In this document: positions 1 through 6,974 of the stretch, piece by piece | Position numbering within the stretch: the first letter of the stretch is position 1 | How the letters are laid out: every line of letters begins with the position of its first letter | Assembly: GCA_030656535.1 (NCBI GenBank) | Contig: JAUSPL010000147.1 | Coordinates: forward strand, 1 to 7,512 | Direction: 5' to 3' | DNA: 7,512 nucleotides | DNA from: Gemmobacter sp. | Lineage (GTDB): Bacteria; Pseudomonadota; Alphaproteobacteria; Rhodobacterales; Rhodobacteraceae | The notes under the pieces: model-generated | What the model was told of the DNA's origin: nothing | The model's input: the letters and a program-made list of their open reading frames with translations, nothing else | Database searches by the model: none | Position numbers and translations under genes: made by a program

Positions 1-527
1 GGGTCCAAAAGGCCGATAAACTTGGAATACCAGACCCCTTCATAGATCGTGTGCAGGTCGTCGGTGAAATGGAACGGCACACCCTGGATCACATTGCCCA
101 CCGCCACGCCAAACAACAGCGCAGGAATGGTCCCCGATCCAAACAGCGCCCAGTCCCAGGCACTTCGCCACCGCGGATCGTCGCGCTTGGATCGGTATTT
201 GAAGGCAACGGGCCGCACGATGAAGGCCGCAAGGATGACGAACATCGCAAGGTAAAAGCCCGAGAAACTGACCGCATAAAGCGGCGGCCACGCGGCAAAG
301 ATTGCCCCGCCGCCAAGAATGAACCAGACTTGGTTCCCTTCCCACACCGGGCCGATCGTGTTGATCGCCACACGCCGTTCTACATCACTTTTGCCGACAA
401 AAGGGATCAGCGCGCCAACGCCCATGTCGATCCCGTCCGTCAGGGCAAAGCCAATCAGCAAGACCCCCAAAAGACCCCACCAGATGACGCGCAGCACCTC
501 ATAGCTCAGAAGTTCATGCAAGATCAT
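1..527 (-). CDS. cydB: Cytochrome bd ubiquinol oxidase subunit II (CydB), 3' end outside the window
   Basis: CydB is the second large integral membrane subunit of the cytochrome bd quinol:O2 oxidoreductase in the cytoplasmic membrane, where it pairs with the haem-carrying CydA. The first 175 residues are present and undamaged. They match the family along their whole length: an EVLRVIWWGLLGVLLIGFAL first membrane helix, then TDGIDMGVG (Asp34 matches E. coli Asp29), the VWEGNQVW motif, the FAAWPPLYA/FSGFYLAMF helix, RPVAFKYRSK and GNVIQGVPF. Residue 63 in VWEGNQVW is Glu, where E. coli has Asp58; I believe this conservative change is normal in alphaproteobacterial CydB. The ATG is preceded by GGAG with an 8-base spacing, inside the end of cydA. 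The gap to the cydA stop is only 5 bases, so the two genes are certainly co-transcribed. A CydX-type small subunit, if present, would lie beyond the left edge. Confidence 0.97.
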   Translation of the reverse strand, partial: MILHELLSYEVLRVIWWGLLGVLLIGFALTDGIDMGVGALIPFVGKSDVERRVAINTIGPVWEGNQVWFILGGGAIFAAWPPLYAVSFSGFYLAMFVILAAFIVRPVAFKYRSKRDDPRWRSAWDWALFGSGTIPALLFGVAVGNVIQGVPFHFTDDLHTIYEGVWYSKFIGLLD

Positions 528-532
528 GTCTG

Positions 533-2155
533 TTACTCCGCTGGCAGAAGATCGGGCTGGGCAATGGCATCGGCAGTGCGCCGACCCGCCAGACGATCGG
601 TGTGACGCGCAACCCAAGCATCAGTTTCCGCGACATCCTGAAACGGGCCCTTGCGGATGTACTTCAGCATCAGGCCCATCTCGATCACGAACAACACACT
701 GTAGAACAAGACGAACCCTGCCAGAGTTATCGCAACCTCAGTCATCGACAGCGCGCTGACCGACATGGCCGAGGGCAAAACCCCGTCCACTGTCCAGGGC
801 TGACGCCCGAATTCCGCAACAAACCAACCCAGTTCGGCGGCAATCCATGGCGCCGGGATCATCCAGACCGCCAAGTGCAAGGCCCAGCGCGGATGGCGCA
901 TCCCCCGGAACGACGCGCGATAAAAGAAGTACGCCATCGTCGCGATAAAGCCAAAGCCCAGCGCGACCATCACGCGAAAGGCCCAGAACAGCGGCCAGAC
1001 CGTTGGCACCGTATCATTCGATGCAGCCACGATCTGTGCCTCGGTGGCTTGGCGCGGGTCATCGACGTATCTCTTCAACAGAAGGGCAAAGCCCAAATCG
1101 GCTGAATGCTCCTCGAACGTGGCCCTGACGGCGGGATCAGATGCCTCGCGCGCTTCACGGATGTGCAGCAGCGCGTCATAGGCGATGATGCCGCTACGGA
1201 TGCGGGTTTCGGCCTGCGCCACCAGATCATTGATGCCCGGAATTTCCGTGGTCAGCGAGCGCGTGCCGATCAGTCCCATCGCCCAGGGGATTTCAAGGGC
1301 GTAGTGGGTCTCGCGCGCCTCCTGGTCGGGAAAACCAACCAGATTGAACGGCGCGGGGGCGGGATGGGTTTCCCACATCGCCTCAATCGCGGCCAGTTTC
1401 ATCTTTTGGCTGTGGGTCGCCGAATAGCCACTTTCGTCGCCCAGCAGCACCACCGAAAAGGCCGACGCCAGACCAGAGGCCGCCGCCACGGTGATCGACC
1501 GCCGCGCCAGTTCGATATGGCGGTCGCGCAGCAGATACCACGCCGACACGCCGATCACGAACACCGAGGCCGTGACATAACCTGCGCTGATGGTATGGAC
1601 AAACTTGGCCTGTGCGACCTCGTTGAACAGGACGGCAAAGAAATCCGTCATCTCCATCCGCATTGTCATCGGGTTGAACTCTGCGCCCACCGGGTTCTGC
1701 ATCCAACCGTTCGCAATCAAAATCCACAACGCCGAAAAGTTGGACCCGATGGCAACAAGCCATGCCACCGCCAAGTGCCCAACTTTGCTGAGTTTATCCC
1801 AGCCAAAAAAGAACAGACCAACAACCGTGGCTTCAAGAAAGAACGCCATCAGCCCCTCGATGGCCAGCGGCGCACCAAAGATGTCACCGACATAGTGGCT
1901 GCAATAGCTCCAGTTCATCCCGAACTGAAACTCCATGGTAATACCCGTGGCCACCCCCAGCACAAAGTTTATGCCAAACAGCATGCCCCAGAATTTCGTC
2001 ATCTGCCGCCAGATCGGGCGGTTGGTCATGACGTAGACCGTTTCCATGATGGCAACGAGGATCGAAAGGCCCAGCGTCAGCGGCACGAAGAGGAAGTGAT
2101 ACATGACCGTCACCGCAAATTGCAGGCGCGACAGCTCGACTATCCCGAATTCCAT
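533..2155 (-). CDS. cydA: Cytochrome bd ubiquinol oxidase subunit I (CydA), long Q-loop type
   Basis: CydA oxidises quinol and reduces O2 to water using haems b558, b595 and d; it is a polytopic inner membrane protein. The 540-aa product is close to the usual length (E. coli 522). By alignment from memory, the key residues are present: His20 (E. coli His19), Glu100 and Glu108 (Glu99/Glu107), His187 (His186, b558 ligand), Met396 (Met393, b558 ligand), and Lys253/Glu258 in QKMKLAAIE of the Q-loop. The Q-loop is long and E. coli-like (GDESGYS to about residue 380), so this is a conventional bd oxidase and not the short-loop cyanide-insensitive type. GWFVAEFGRQPW is also intact. I chose the ATG giving MEFGIVELSRLQF because it matches family N-termini and has GGAG 7 bases upstream. 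An in-frame ATG 13 codons earlier (2194) lacks a ribosome site. An FNR-type box lies about 85 bases upstream, so cydA may have its own promoter within the operon. Confidence 0.98.
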   Translation of the reverse strand: MEFGIVELSRLQFAVTVMYHFLFVPLTLGLSILVAIMETVYVMTNRPIWRQMTKFWGMLFGINFVLGVATGITMEFQFGMNWSYCSHYVGDIFGAPLAIEGLMAFFLEATVVGLFFFGWDKLSKVGHLAVAWLVAIGSNFSALWILIANGWMQNPVGAEFNPMTMRMEMTDFFAVLFNEVAQAKFVHTISAGYVTASVFVIGVSAWYLLRDRHIELARRSITVAAASGLASAFSVVLLGDESGYSATHSQKMKLAAIEAMWETHPAPAPFNLVGFPDQEARETHYALEIPWAMGLIGTRSLTTEIPGINDLVAQAETRIRSGIIAYDALLHIREAREASDPAVRATFEEHSADLGFALLLKRYVDDPRQATEAQIVAASNDTVPTVWPLFWAFRVMVALGFGFIATMAYFFYRASFRGMRHPRWALHLAVWMIPAPWIAAELGWFVAEFGRQPWTVDGVLPSAMSVSALSMTEVAITLAGFVLFYSVLFVIEMGLMLKYIRKGPFQDVAETDAWVARHTDRLAGRRTADAIAQPDLLPAE

Positions 2156-2239
2156 GGTCTTGCTCCAGCTATTGGAGGCGAATCCCCCCACCAACCAATT
2201 CAGATTATGCTATGTATTGCGCAGCCACGGCACATGGCG

Positions 2240-2253
2240 TTGGTCCAGATCAA
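2240..2253 (-). promoter_or_regulatory. FNR/FnrL-type binding site upstream of cydA
   Basis: On the minus strand the site reads TTGATCTGGACCAA. Against the FNR consensus TTGAT-N4-ATCAA there is a single mismatch in the second half-site. It sits in the 120-base cydC-cydA gap, centred near 2246.5. An activating site at -41.5 would put the transcript start near 2205. TACATA (2216-2211) fits the expected -10 position poorly; CATAAT (2209-2204) is a better hexamer but slightly too far downstream. FNR-type control of cytochrome bd genes is established in proteobacteria. Assignment here rests on the motif and location only. Confidence 0.65.
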
Positions 2254-2275
2254 TAACTGACACGTCGAATACAAC

Positions 2276-3914
2276 TTAACGCAGCGATATCACACGGTCG
2301 GCAAATTCGATCTCGACCTTGCGGTGCGCCGCGATCAAAATGGCCGCGTCCGGCAAAACGCGCCGCACCCCGCGCAGAACACATGCGGCAGCAGCCTCGT
2401 CCAGTCCTTCGGTCGGTTCGTCCAGGAACAGAACATGTGAGCGTCGCAAAAGCGCACGGGCCAAGGCCAGACGCCGCGCCTCCCCCCCCGACAGCCGCTG
2501 TCCTTGCGCGCCGACCTGTGTGCCCAGCCCACCGCAGTCGTGGACCACCTGATCCAGTTGCACGGCCGACAGAACCTCCCACAGCGCTGCATCGTCGACA
2601 TCAGCGGCGATCCGCAAAGCCTGGGCTACGGTGCCGGCCATCAGCGTGCTGCGCTGTGGCATCAGTGTCAGCGCAGTGCGCAGCGCCGGTTCGGGCCAGT
2701 GGCCGACATCGATGCCGCCCAGCGTAATATGCCCCGATGCCACGGGATGCAGACCCGCAATAGCCAGCAGCAGCGACGATTTCCCCACCCCACTTGGCCC
2801 CGTGATGGCCACCGTGTCGCCTGCGCCCAACTCACAGGAAAAAAACCGATACAATTGCGCTCCCCGTCGTCGGCCGTCGCAACGTGACGTCGCGCAGCCG
2901 CACCTCATACCCGTTCGGACCGGCGACATCCGCCTTCGGCACGACGTCGCCAAGATCAAGCGCCACCCTTCGCGCCGCATCTGCCATGCGCCCACGGTCA
3001 GACACAGCGCGGCGCAGGGGTACCAGCGTTTCAGCAAGGGCCAATGCCGCAAAGAAACCAAGTGCTGCAAAGCCGGGCTCGATGCGCCCCGCTTGTGTCA
3101 GCGCCATGCCAATCCCCAACGCCCCTGCGGCAATGATCGTGGCCAACACCGCCAAGGCTGCGCCCGCCATACGTTCAGCACCGTCCAGACGGCGGCGCAG
3201 GCCAAGGCCCCGCTGTTCGGCGGCCATTACAGCCTCGGCCTGTGCAGACAACCGACCATAAACCGCCAGATCCCGCCGGGCGCGGATCATGTCGATCAAC
3301 CGGGTACGAAATGCCTGTCCAGCAACCCCGGCCCGGCGCGACACTGGCAGCGTCCTGCGCGCCATTGCGCCAAAGATCAGGGCAGCCCCGATGCAATAGC
3401 CGACCACGACCCAGACCGCGACCTCTGGTGCGACCAGCCACCAAAGGGACACCAGCGCCAGAATTTGCACCGAACCACCCGCAATCAAAGGCAGCATAAG
3501 CCGCAGCGGCACCCCGTCCAGCGCGTCAATATCTGCCGTCAGCCTGTTCAGCGCCTGCGCGCCCCGAATACGGATCATGACCGGATAGGGGGCCGCCAGA
3601 TGCGCGGCAAGCACCCGCAGTCTCAGGGTTTCCAGTTCGCGCAAGGTTGCGTCATGGGTCAGCATGCGTTCGCCTTAGCGCGCCGCGGCCCGGCCCAGCG
3701 CAAGGAACCGCACCATGGCCGAGGGACGGAATACATCAAACACCGCACCAACGCCCGCGATCCCCGCCGCAGCCGCTGCGGTGATGAACCAGCCCGACAG
3801 GCCCAAAAGCGCCACGCCCATCACCAGCACGACAAGGCTTAACGCCGCTCCGCGCAACATGGCAGACCGTTGATCGCGCAGGATCAGCCCGAAGATCACC
3901 CAAAGTGCCCTCAT
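2276..3914 (-). pseudogene. cydC: Thiol reductant ABC exporter subunit CydC, interrupted by one stop codon and one frameshift
   Basis: CydC is half of the CydDC heterodimeric ABC exporter, which moves glutathione and cysteine to the periplasm and is needed for cytochrome bd assembly. The repaired product is 545 aa, a normal length. An N-terminal membrane domain (about 1-330) precedes an ATPase domain with Walker A GPSGVGKS (372-379), signature LSGGE (474-478), Walker B VLFLDE (494-499) and switch His about 530. There are two lesions. TAA at 3675-3677 (codon 80) replaces the Tyr expected in RYGERMLTHDATL. A run of seven T (minus strand; 2839-2845) shifts the frame at codon 357; six T would join SAIVSVF to SCELGAGDT. 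The start ATG overlaps the cydD stop as ATGA, indicating translational coupling. No other damage is visible, so this is a recent pseudogene or a sequencing artefact. As written, no ATPase domain would be made in frame from the normal start. Confidence 0.9.
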
Positions 3915-5565
3915 GCCGCATGCCCCAGATCGATGATCCGGTCCATCTGCGCCGCAAGGCCAAGGTCGTGCGTGGCAATAGCCAACGTCACGCCCTTGGC
4001 GGATTGCGCAAGCAAACCTTCGGTCACAATCCGCGCTGTTTCGGGGTCCAGGTCCGCCGTCGGTTCATCGGCAAGGTTAAGATCAGGTTCGCCAAAGACA
4101 GCCCGCGCCAATGTGATGCGCCTTGCCTCGCCCCCTCAAAGTCCGCCACCCGTTTCACCCAGGCGCGTGGCCAACCCCTGTGGCAGCGCCTCGACCACAG
4201 ACCTGACCGCCGCGGTCTCAAGGGCACTGGTCAGGTTTCCCTCGCGGCCCTGACCAAGGTTATGACGCAGACTGCCGGTCAGGAAATGCGGTGATTGTGG
4301 CATCCAGCCCAGACGGGCGCGCCAGGCGTCAGCATTGTCGGCCGTCAGGGGGTGCCCCGCGACATCAACCCCACGCGGTCCCTCAAGCCCAGCCATCAGG
4401 CGCAGGACGCTGGTTTTGCCAACCCCACTTGGCCCCAGCAGCGCCACCCGCTCGCCCGCAGTAATGACGATATCTGGCAAGGCGCGGCCAGACGGGGTAA
4501 AGCATCCATGCAACGCCACGCTTGCGGGGCCGGACAAGCGTGGTGCCGGGCCGCCCCTGCCCATAAGCTGTGCACCACTGTCCTGCGCGTAGGTGGCAAG
4601 CTCATCCATCACCGCCGAGGCAGCGGCCTTGTCATGCCAGGCCGCCGAGAGATCCCGCATGGGTTGGTGAAACTCGGGCGCAAGCAGCAAGAGAAATATC
4701 CCGGCTTCCGGCGTCACTTGCCCCCCCACGCGCCAAAACCCAAGGCGCCCAGCAGCGAAAACCCGACATAGACCGCCACCATGGCGACCCCTATGGCCGC
4801 GAACAGTTCCAACACGGTGGACGACAGAAATGCGACGCCCAGGACTGCCATGGTGCGTCGCCGAAGATCGCCCGCCTGCGCCGTGAACCCCTGCAACACC
4901 AAAGGCCCGGCACCCAGCACGCGGACGTCCACAAGCGCCGAAAGCCGCTCGACCAGAAAATCGTTCAACGTGCCGATTTCCGTCATCTGGCGTGCACTTG
5001 CGTCCTTGGCCGCCAGTCCGACCAACGCCATGAATACCGGAATCAGCGGGCCAGAAATCAACAGCACCACTCCAACCGCCCAGGATTGCGAAAACGCCAA
5101 CGCCAGAATGACCAAAGGCAGCACCATGACCCGCGCCCGCGCCGGGCCATACCGGGTCAGATACGGTGCCAGCAGGTCCAGCTTTTCGCCCGCAAGGGCC
5201 GCCACACTACCCGCCCCACCAAGGGCACTTTGGCCCGCCCGGCGCGCCTCTGCCCCGACAATGGCCGCGCGTGCCTGCGCGACAATGACCTCTGCCGCCG
5301 CCTGTGCTTGCGCCTCTGCCAAATATCCAAGGCCAGCACGCAGCAGACCAAGCCCGCCAAAGCCCAGCATGGCGATCATGGGTGACGCCAGTGTCTGGGA
5401 CAAAAGCCCACCGATGACCCAGGCCACGACAGCCGCCTGCAAGGGCCAGATCAACCCCGCCATCACCGATAGGATCGCGGCACGTTTTTGCATCACCGCG
5501 CCGGGGACCATCAGGGCGGTCTGCCGGGATTGCGTGTCAGAGAATTGCAAAGATGTCTGGTCCAA
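3911..5565 (-). pseudogene. cydD: Thiol reductant ABC exporter subunit CydD, interrupted by one frameshift and one stop codon
   Basis: CydD is the partner of CydC in the cysteine/glutathione exporter that supports cytochrome bd maturation. The repaired reading frame gives about 551 aa: a six-helix membrane domain beginning near AGLIWPLQAAVVAWV, then an ATPase domain with Walker A GPSGVGKT (about 378-385), Q-loop WMPQSPH, and Walker B LNLADE followed by THD. There are two lesions. A run of seven G (minus strand; 4721-4727) shifts the frame about residue 280; eight G would give the expected FGAWGGQVTPEAG. TGA at 4136-4138 stands where the Ser of the ABC signature LSGGE belongs (GGGL-stop-GGEARR). 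The frame continues correctly on both sides. The start is uncertain. I use the TTG at 5565 (GAGAG just upstream); alternatives are a TTG at 5607, close to the FNR box, and an ATG at 5511. The 3' end overlaps the cydC start by four bases. Confidence 0.88.
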
Positions 5566-5621
5566 GATGCTCTCAAACTGATGCCGCCGATGCCAGTTAA
5601 CCCGCAAATAGTCCGGTCGAC

Positions 5622-5635
5622 GTGATCCAGATCAA
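5622..5635. promoter_or_regulatory. FNR/FnrL-type binding site between cydD and the Rrf2 regulator gene
   Basis: The plus strand reads GTGATCCAGATCAA (minus strand TTGATCTGGATCAC), one mismatch from TTGAT-N4-ATCAA. It carries the same CTGG spacer as the box before cydA. The palindrome lies between divergent genes and could serve either one. Toward the Rrf2 gene it is centred 41.5 bases before a start predicted at about 5670 by the adjoining -35/-10 pair, the classic activating position. Toward cydD it overlaps a possible -35 (TTGATC, 5635-5630), which would suit repression or another arrangement. Direction of action cannot be decided from sequence. Confidence 0.7.
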
Positions 5636-5663
5636 TTGCACTTGGGTCATTGGACTGTATTCA
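5636..5663 (+). promoter_or_regulatory. Possible promoter of the Rrf2 regulator gene
   Basis: TTGCAC (5636-5641) and TATTCA (5658-5663) are separated by 16 bases and directly follow the FNR-type box. Each hexamer is only a partial match to the sigma-70 consensus. If used, transcription would begin near 5670, leaving only about 5 bases before the ATG at 5675, whose ribosome site would then be lost. That would favour the ATG at 5693. The call is weak and mainly supported by spacing to the FNR box. Confidence 0.3.
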
Positions 5664-5674
5664 GGGAAAGTTGC

Positions 5675-6166
5675 ATGCAGAAAGTTGATTTCATGCGCCT
5701 GACCACAAAGACCAACTTGGCCGCCCGCACGTTGATGGCCTGTGCCGTCAATGACGGCATCACGCTGCGCAGTGCTGAAATCGCCCACGCCTGCAACGCG
5801 TCGCTCAACCATCTGCTTCAGGTGGTGAACGCCTTGCAAGCGCACGGCTTTGTCGAAACCATCCGGGGGCGGAACGGTGGCCTGCGCCTGGCACGACCGC
5901 CCGCGCAGATTTCAATCGGCGAGGTGTTTCGCATCTTTGAGGCGGGGGTGCCATTTGCCGAGTGTTTTGCTCCAGACACAAACACCTGTCCACTGTCATC
6001 GACGTGCCGCTTGCGGGGCTATGTCTCTCGCGCAGTGGAGGCATTTTACCACGAACTGGACATGGTCACGCTTGCCGATCTGACCAAGGGAAACTGCGGA
6101 CTGATCGCCCTGTTGGAGGTGCCCGACAGCCTGCGCGCCCGGTGTTCAGTGGCCGCAAACGCCTGA
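5675..6166 (+). CDS. Rrf2-family transcriptional regulator, NsrR/RirA-like, probable iron-sulfur sensor
   Basis: Rrf2 proteins are small dimeric winged-helix regulators; NsrR senses nitric oxide and RirA senses iron status through an Fe-S cluster. This 163-aa protein shows the family N-terminus MRLTTKTNLAARTLM, a helix-turn-helix with NASLNHLLQVVNAL, the wing GRNGGLRLARPP, and ISIGEVFRIFE. A cysteine-containing segment follows, ECFAPDTNTCPLSSTCRL, then the C-terminal AFYHELDMVTLADLT. Counting from the second ATG (5693), the three cysteines are 91, 99 and 105, a C-X7-C-X5-C pattern. This is consistent with cluster ligands in NsrR/RirA-type proteins. The overall wording looks closer to NsrR, but I cannot separate the two by eye, so no symbol is given. 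The first ATG (5675) has AGGGA 7 bases upstream. The second (5693) matches the usual family start but has a weaker ribosome site. It is divergent from cydD with an FNR-type box between, so it probably controls itself and/or the cyd genes. Confidence 0.92.
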   Translation: MQKVDFMRLTTKTNLAARTLMACAVNDGITLRSAEIAHACNASLNHLLQVVNALQAHGFVETIRGRNGGLRLARPPAQISIGEVFRIFEAGVPFAECFAPDTNTCPLSSTCRLRGYVSRAVEAFYHELDMVTLADLTKGNCGLIALLEVPDSLRARCSVAANA

Positions 6167-6193
6167 TCAAACGCCACCCGACAACCTGCCGAC

Positions 6194-6225
6194 CCAAGTG
6201 CCCTTGGCCTGCCACGGCGCGTGGC
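6194..6225. other. Two tandem small hairpins after the Rrf2 gene
   Basis: In the 160-base gap between the Rrf2 gene and the next gene, CCAAG-TGCC-CTTGG (6194-6207) and GCCAC-GGCGC-GTGGC (6211-6225) are perfect 5-bp stems separated by three bases. No T-run follows, so this is not a typical intrinsic terminator. It may slow or stabilise the regulator transcript end, or be chance in GC-rich DNA. The rest of the gap holds no clear promoter. Confidence 0.3.
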
Positions 6226-6326
6226 CTGGGCCGCGGCACCCCGCAGTTCGGGTGGACGGCCCTGCGCGGCGACGCTATGACGGTCGGGCATACGTTATCT
6301 TCTGGCGTGAAAAGTGGAGCATCACC

Positions 6327-6974
6327 ATGCTATGGGACATCCAGGCACGCATGAAGCCGGCCTTGGGGATCATCGATCTGATCCCGAACATACATCGCAC
6401 CCCCGCGTTGACGGCGCTGCGCCGGGCCGTGCTGGAAGGTCGACCTGCAACGGTTTCGTTGTCGGCCGACGAAAGGGAACTTGCGTTTTATGACGCCCCT
6501 GTGCAGCTGACCTCGCCCATCGGCGCTCGCGTGCTGATGGCGCTTTATCAAGGCGGGCACCTAAAGCTGAAGAAGCCGGGCGTCAAACCGCTGCGCGCGC
6601 TTGAAACCTACATCGCCTCCGAGGCCGCCTTTCGCGCCGATGTGGCCCGTATTCTGGCAGACGACGACGCCAAGCGCCTGCGACTGGCCCAGATCATCGC
6701 GGACCCCGGTTGTGCCCTGCCCGAAGACCTGAGCGCCCAGTTGATCGACAAGGTGATGACGGCCCGCCTGGGTCGGGGCACCTTTGGCGAATTGCAGATC
6801 GCCGGTCTGACCTGCTACCGAGCCCTGAGCCATAGCGCAGCAGCGGAAAACGACCGCTTCCGCGCCGAGGGAAAGGTGCTGTGCTGGTGGCTGGATGGCG
6901 CGGGCAACCGGCAAGGCGACCCCGATCCAGACGAAAAAGCGTCCTGGCCAAACGCCCCCCGGGGGCTGCTATAA
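6327..6974 (+). CDS. Hypothetical protein, 215 aa, family not recognised
   Basis: I do not recognise this protein. The coding call rests on an uninterrupted frame with the same GC-rich codon usage as the neighbours and on an ATG with GGAG 7 bases upstream (6316-6319). The frame is open for 43 more codons upstream but that stretch reads like non-coding DNA. The product starts MLWDIQARMKPALGIIDLIP, has no signal peptide or membrane helix, and looks cytoplasmic and mostly helical. Recognisable stretches are a basic LKLKKPGVKPLRALETYI segment near the middle, an acidic-basic RILADDDAKRLRLAQII helix, and KVLCWWLDGAGN near the C-terminus, followed by an Asp/Pro-rich tail (GDPDPDEK). It is on the same strand as the Rrf2 gene but 160 bases away, so co-transcription is possible and not shown. 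It ends in a C6G5 tract next to its stop; a one-base change there would extend it into a cysteine-rich tail to 7131. Confidence 0.8.
   Translation: MLWDIQARMKPALGIIDLIPNIHRTPALTALRRAVLEGRPATVSLSADERELAFYDAPVQLTSPIGARVLMALYQGGHLKLKKPGVKPLRALETYIASEAAFRADVARILADDDAKRLRLAQIIADPGCALPEDLSAQLIDKVMTARLGRGTFGELQIAGLTCYRALSHSAAAENDRFRAEGKVLCWWLDGAGNRQGDPDPDEKASWPNAPRGLL

Noticed and set aside
2156..2194. Thirteen-residue N-terminal extension of CydA
   Set aside because: No ribosome site before the upstream ATG; the downstream ATG has GGAG at ideal spacing and matches family N-termini.
1106..2260. Long open frame (384 codons) on the plus strand opposite cydA
   Set aside because: It is the antisense shadow of a clearly real cydA; its translation is rich in His, Arg and Gln with no domain, as expected opposite GC-rich coding DNA.
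2631..3842. 403-codon open frame on the plus strand opposite cydC
   Set aside because: Unbroken only because of GC-rich composition; low-complexity Arg/Pro/His/Gln content, no domain, and cydC on the other strand matches its family along its whole length.
4136..4138. Selenocysteine or reassigned TGA in cydD
   Set aside because: The position needs Ser in a conserved motif, there is no reason for selenocysteine in an ABC ATPase, and TGA ends other genes here (cydD and the Rrf2 gene).
4570..5385. 271-codon open frame on the plus strand opposite cydD
   Set aside because: Same kind of antisense shadow, with no recognisable motif or ribosome site.
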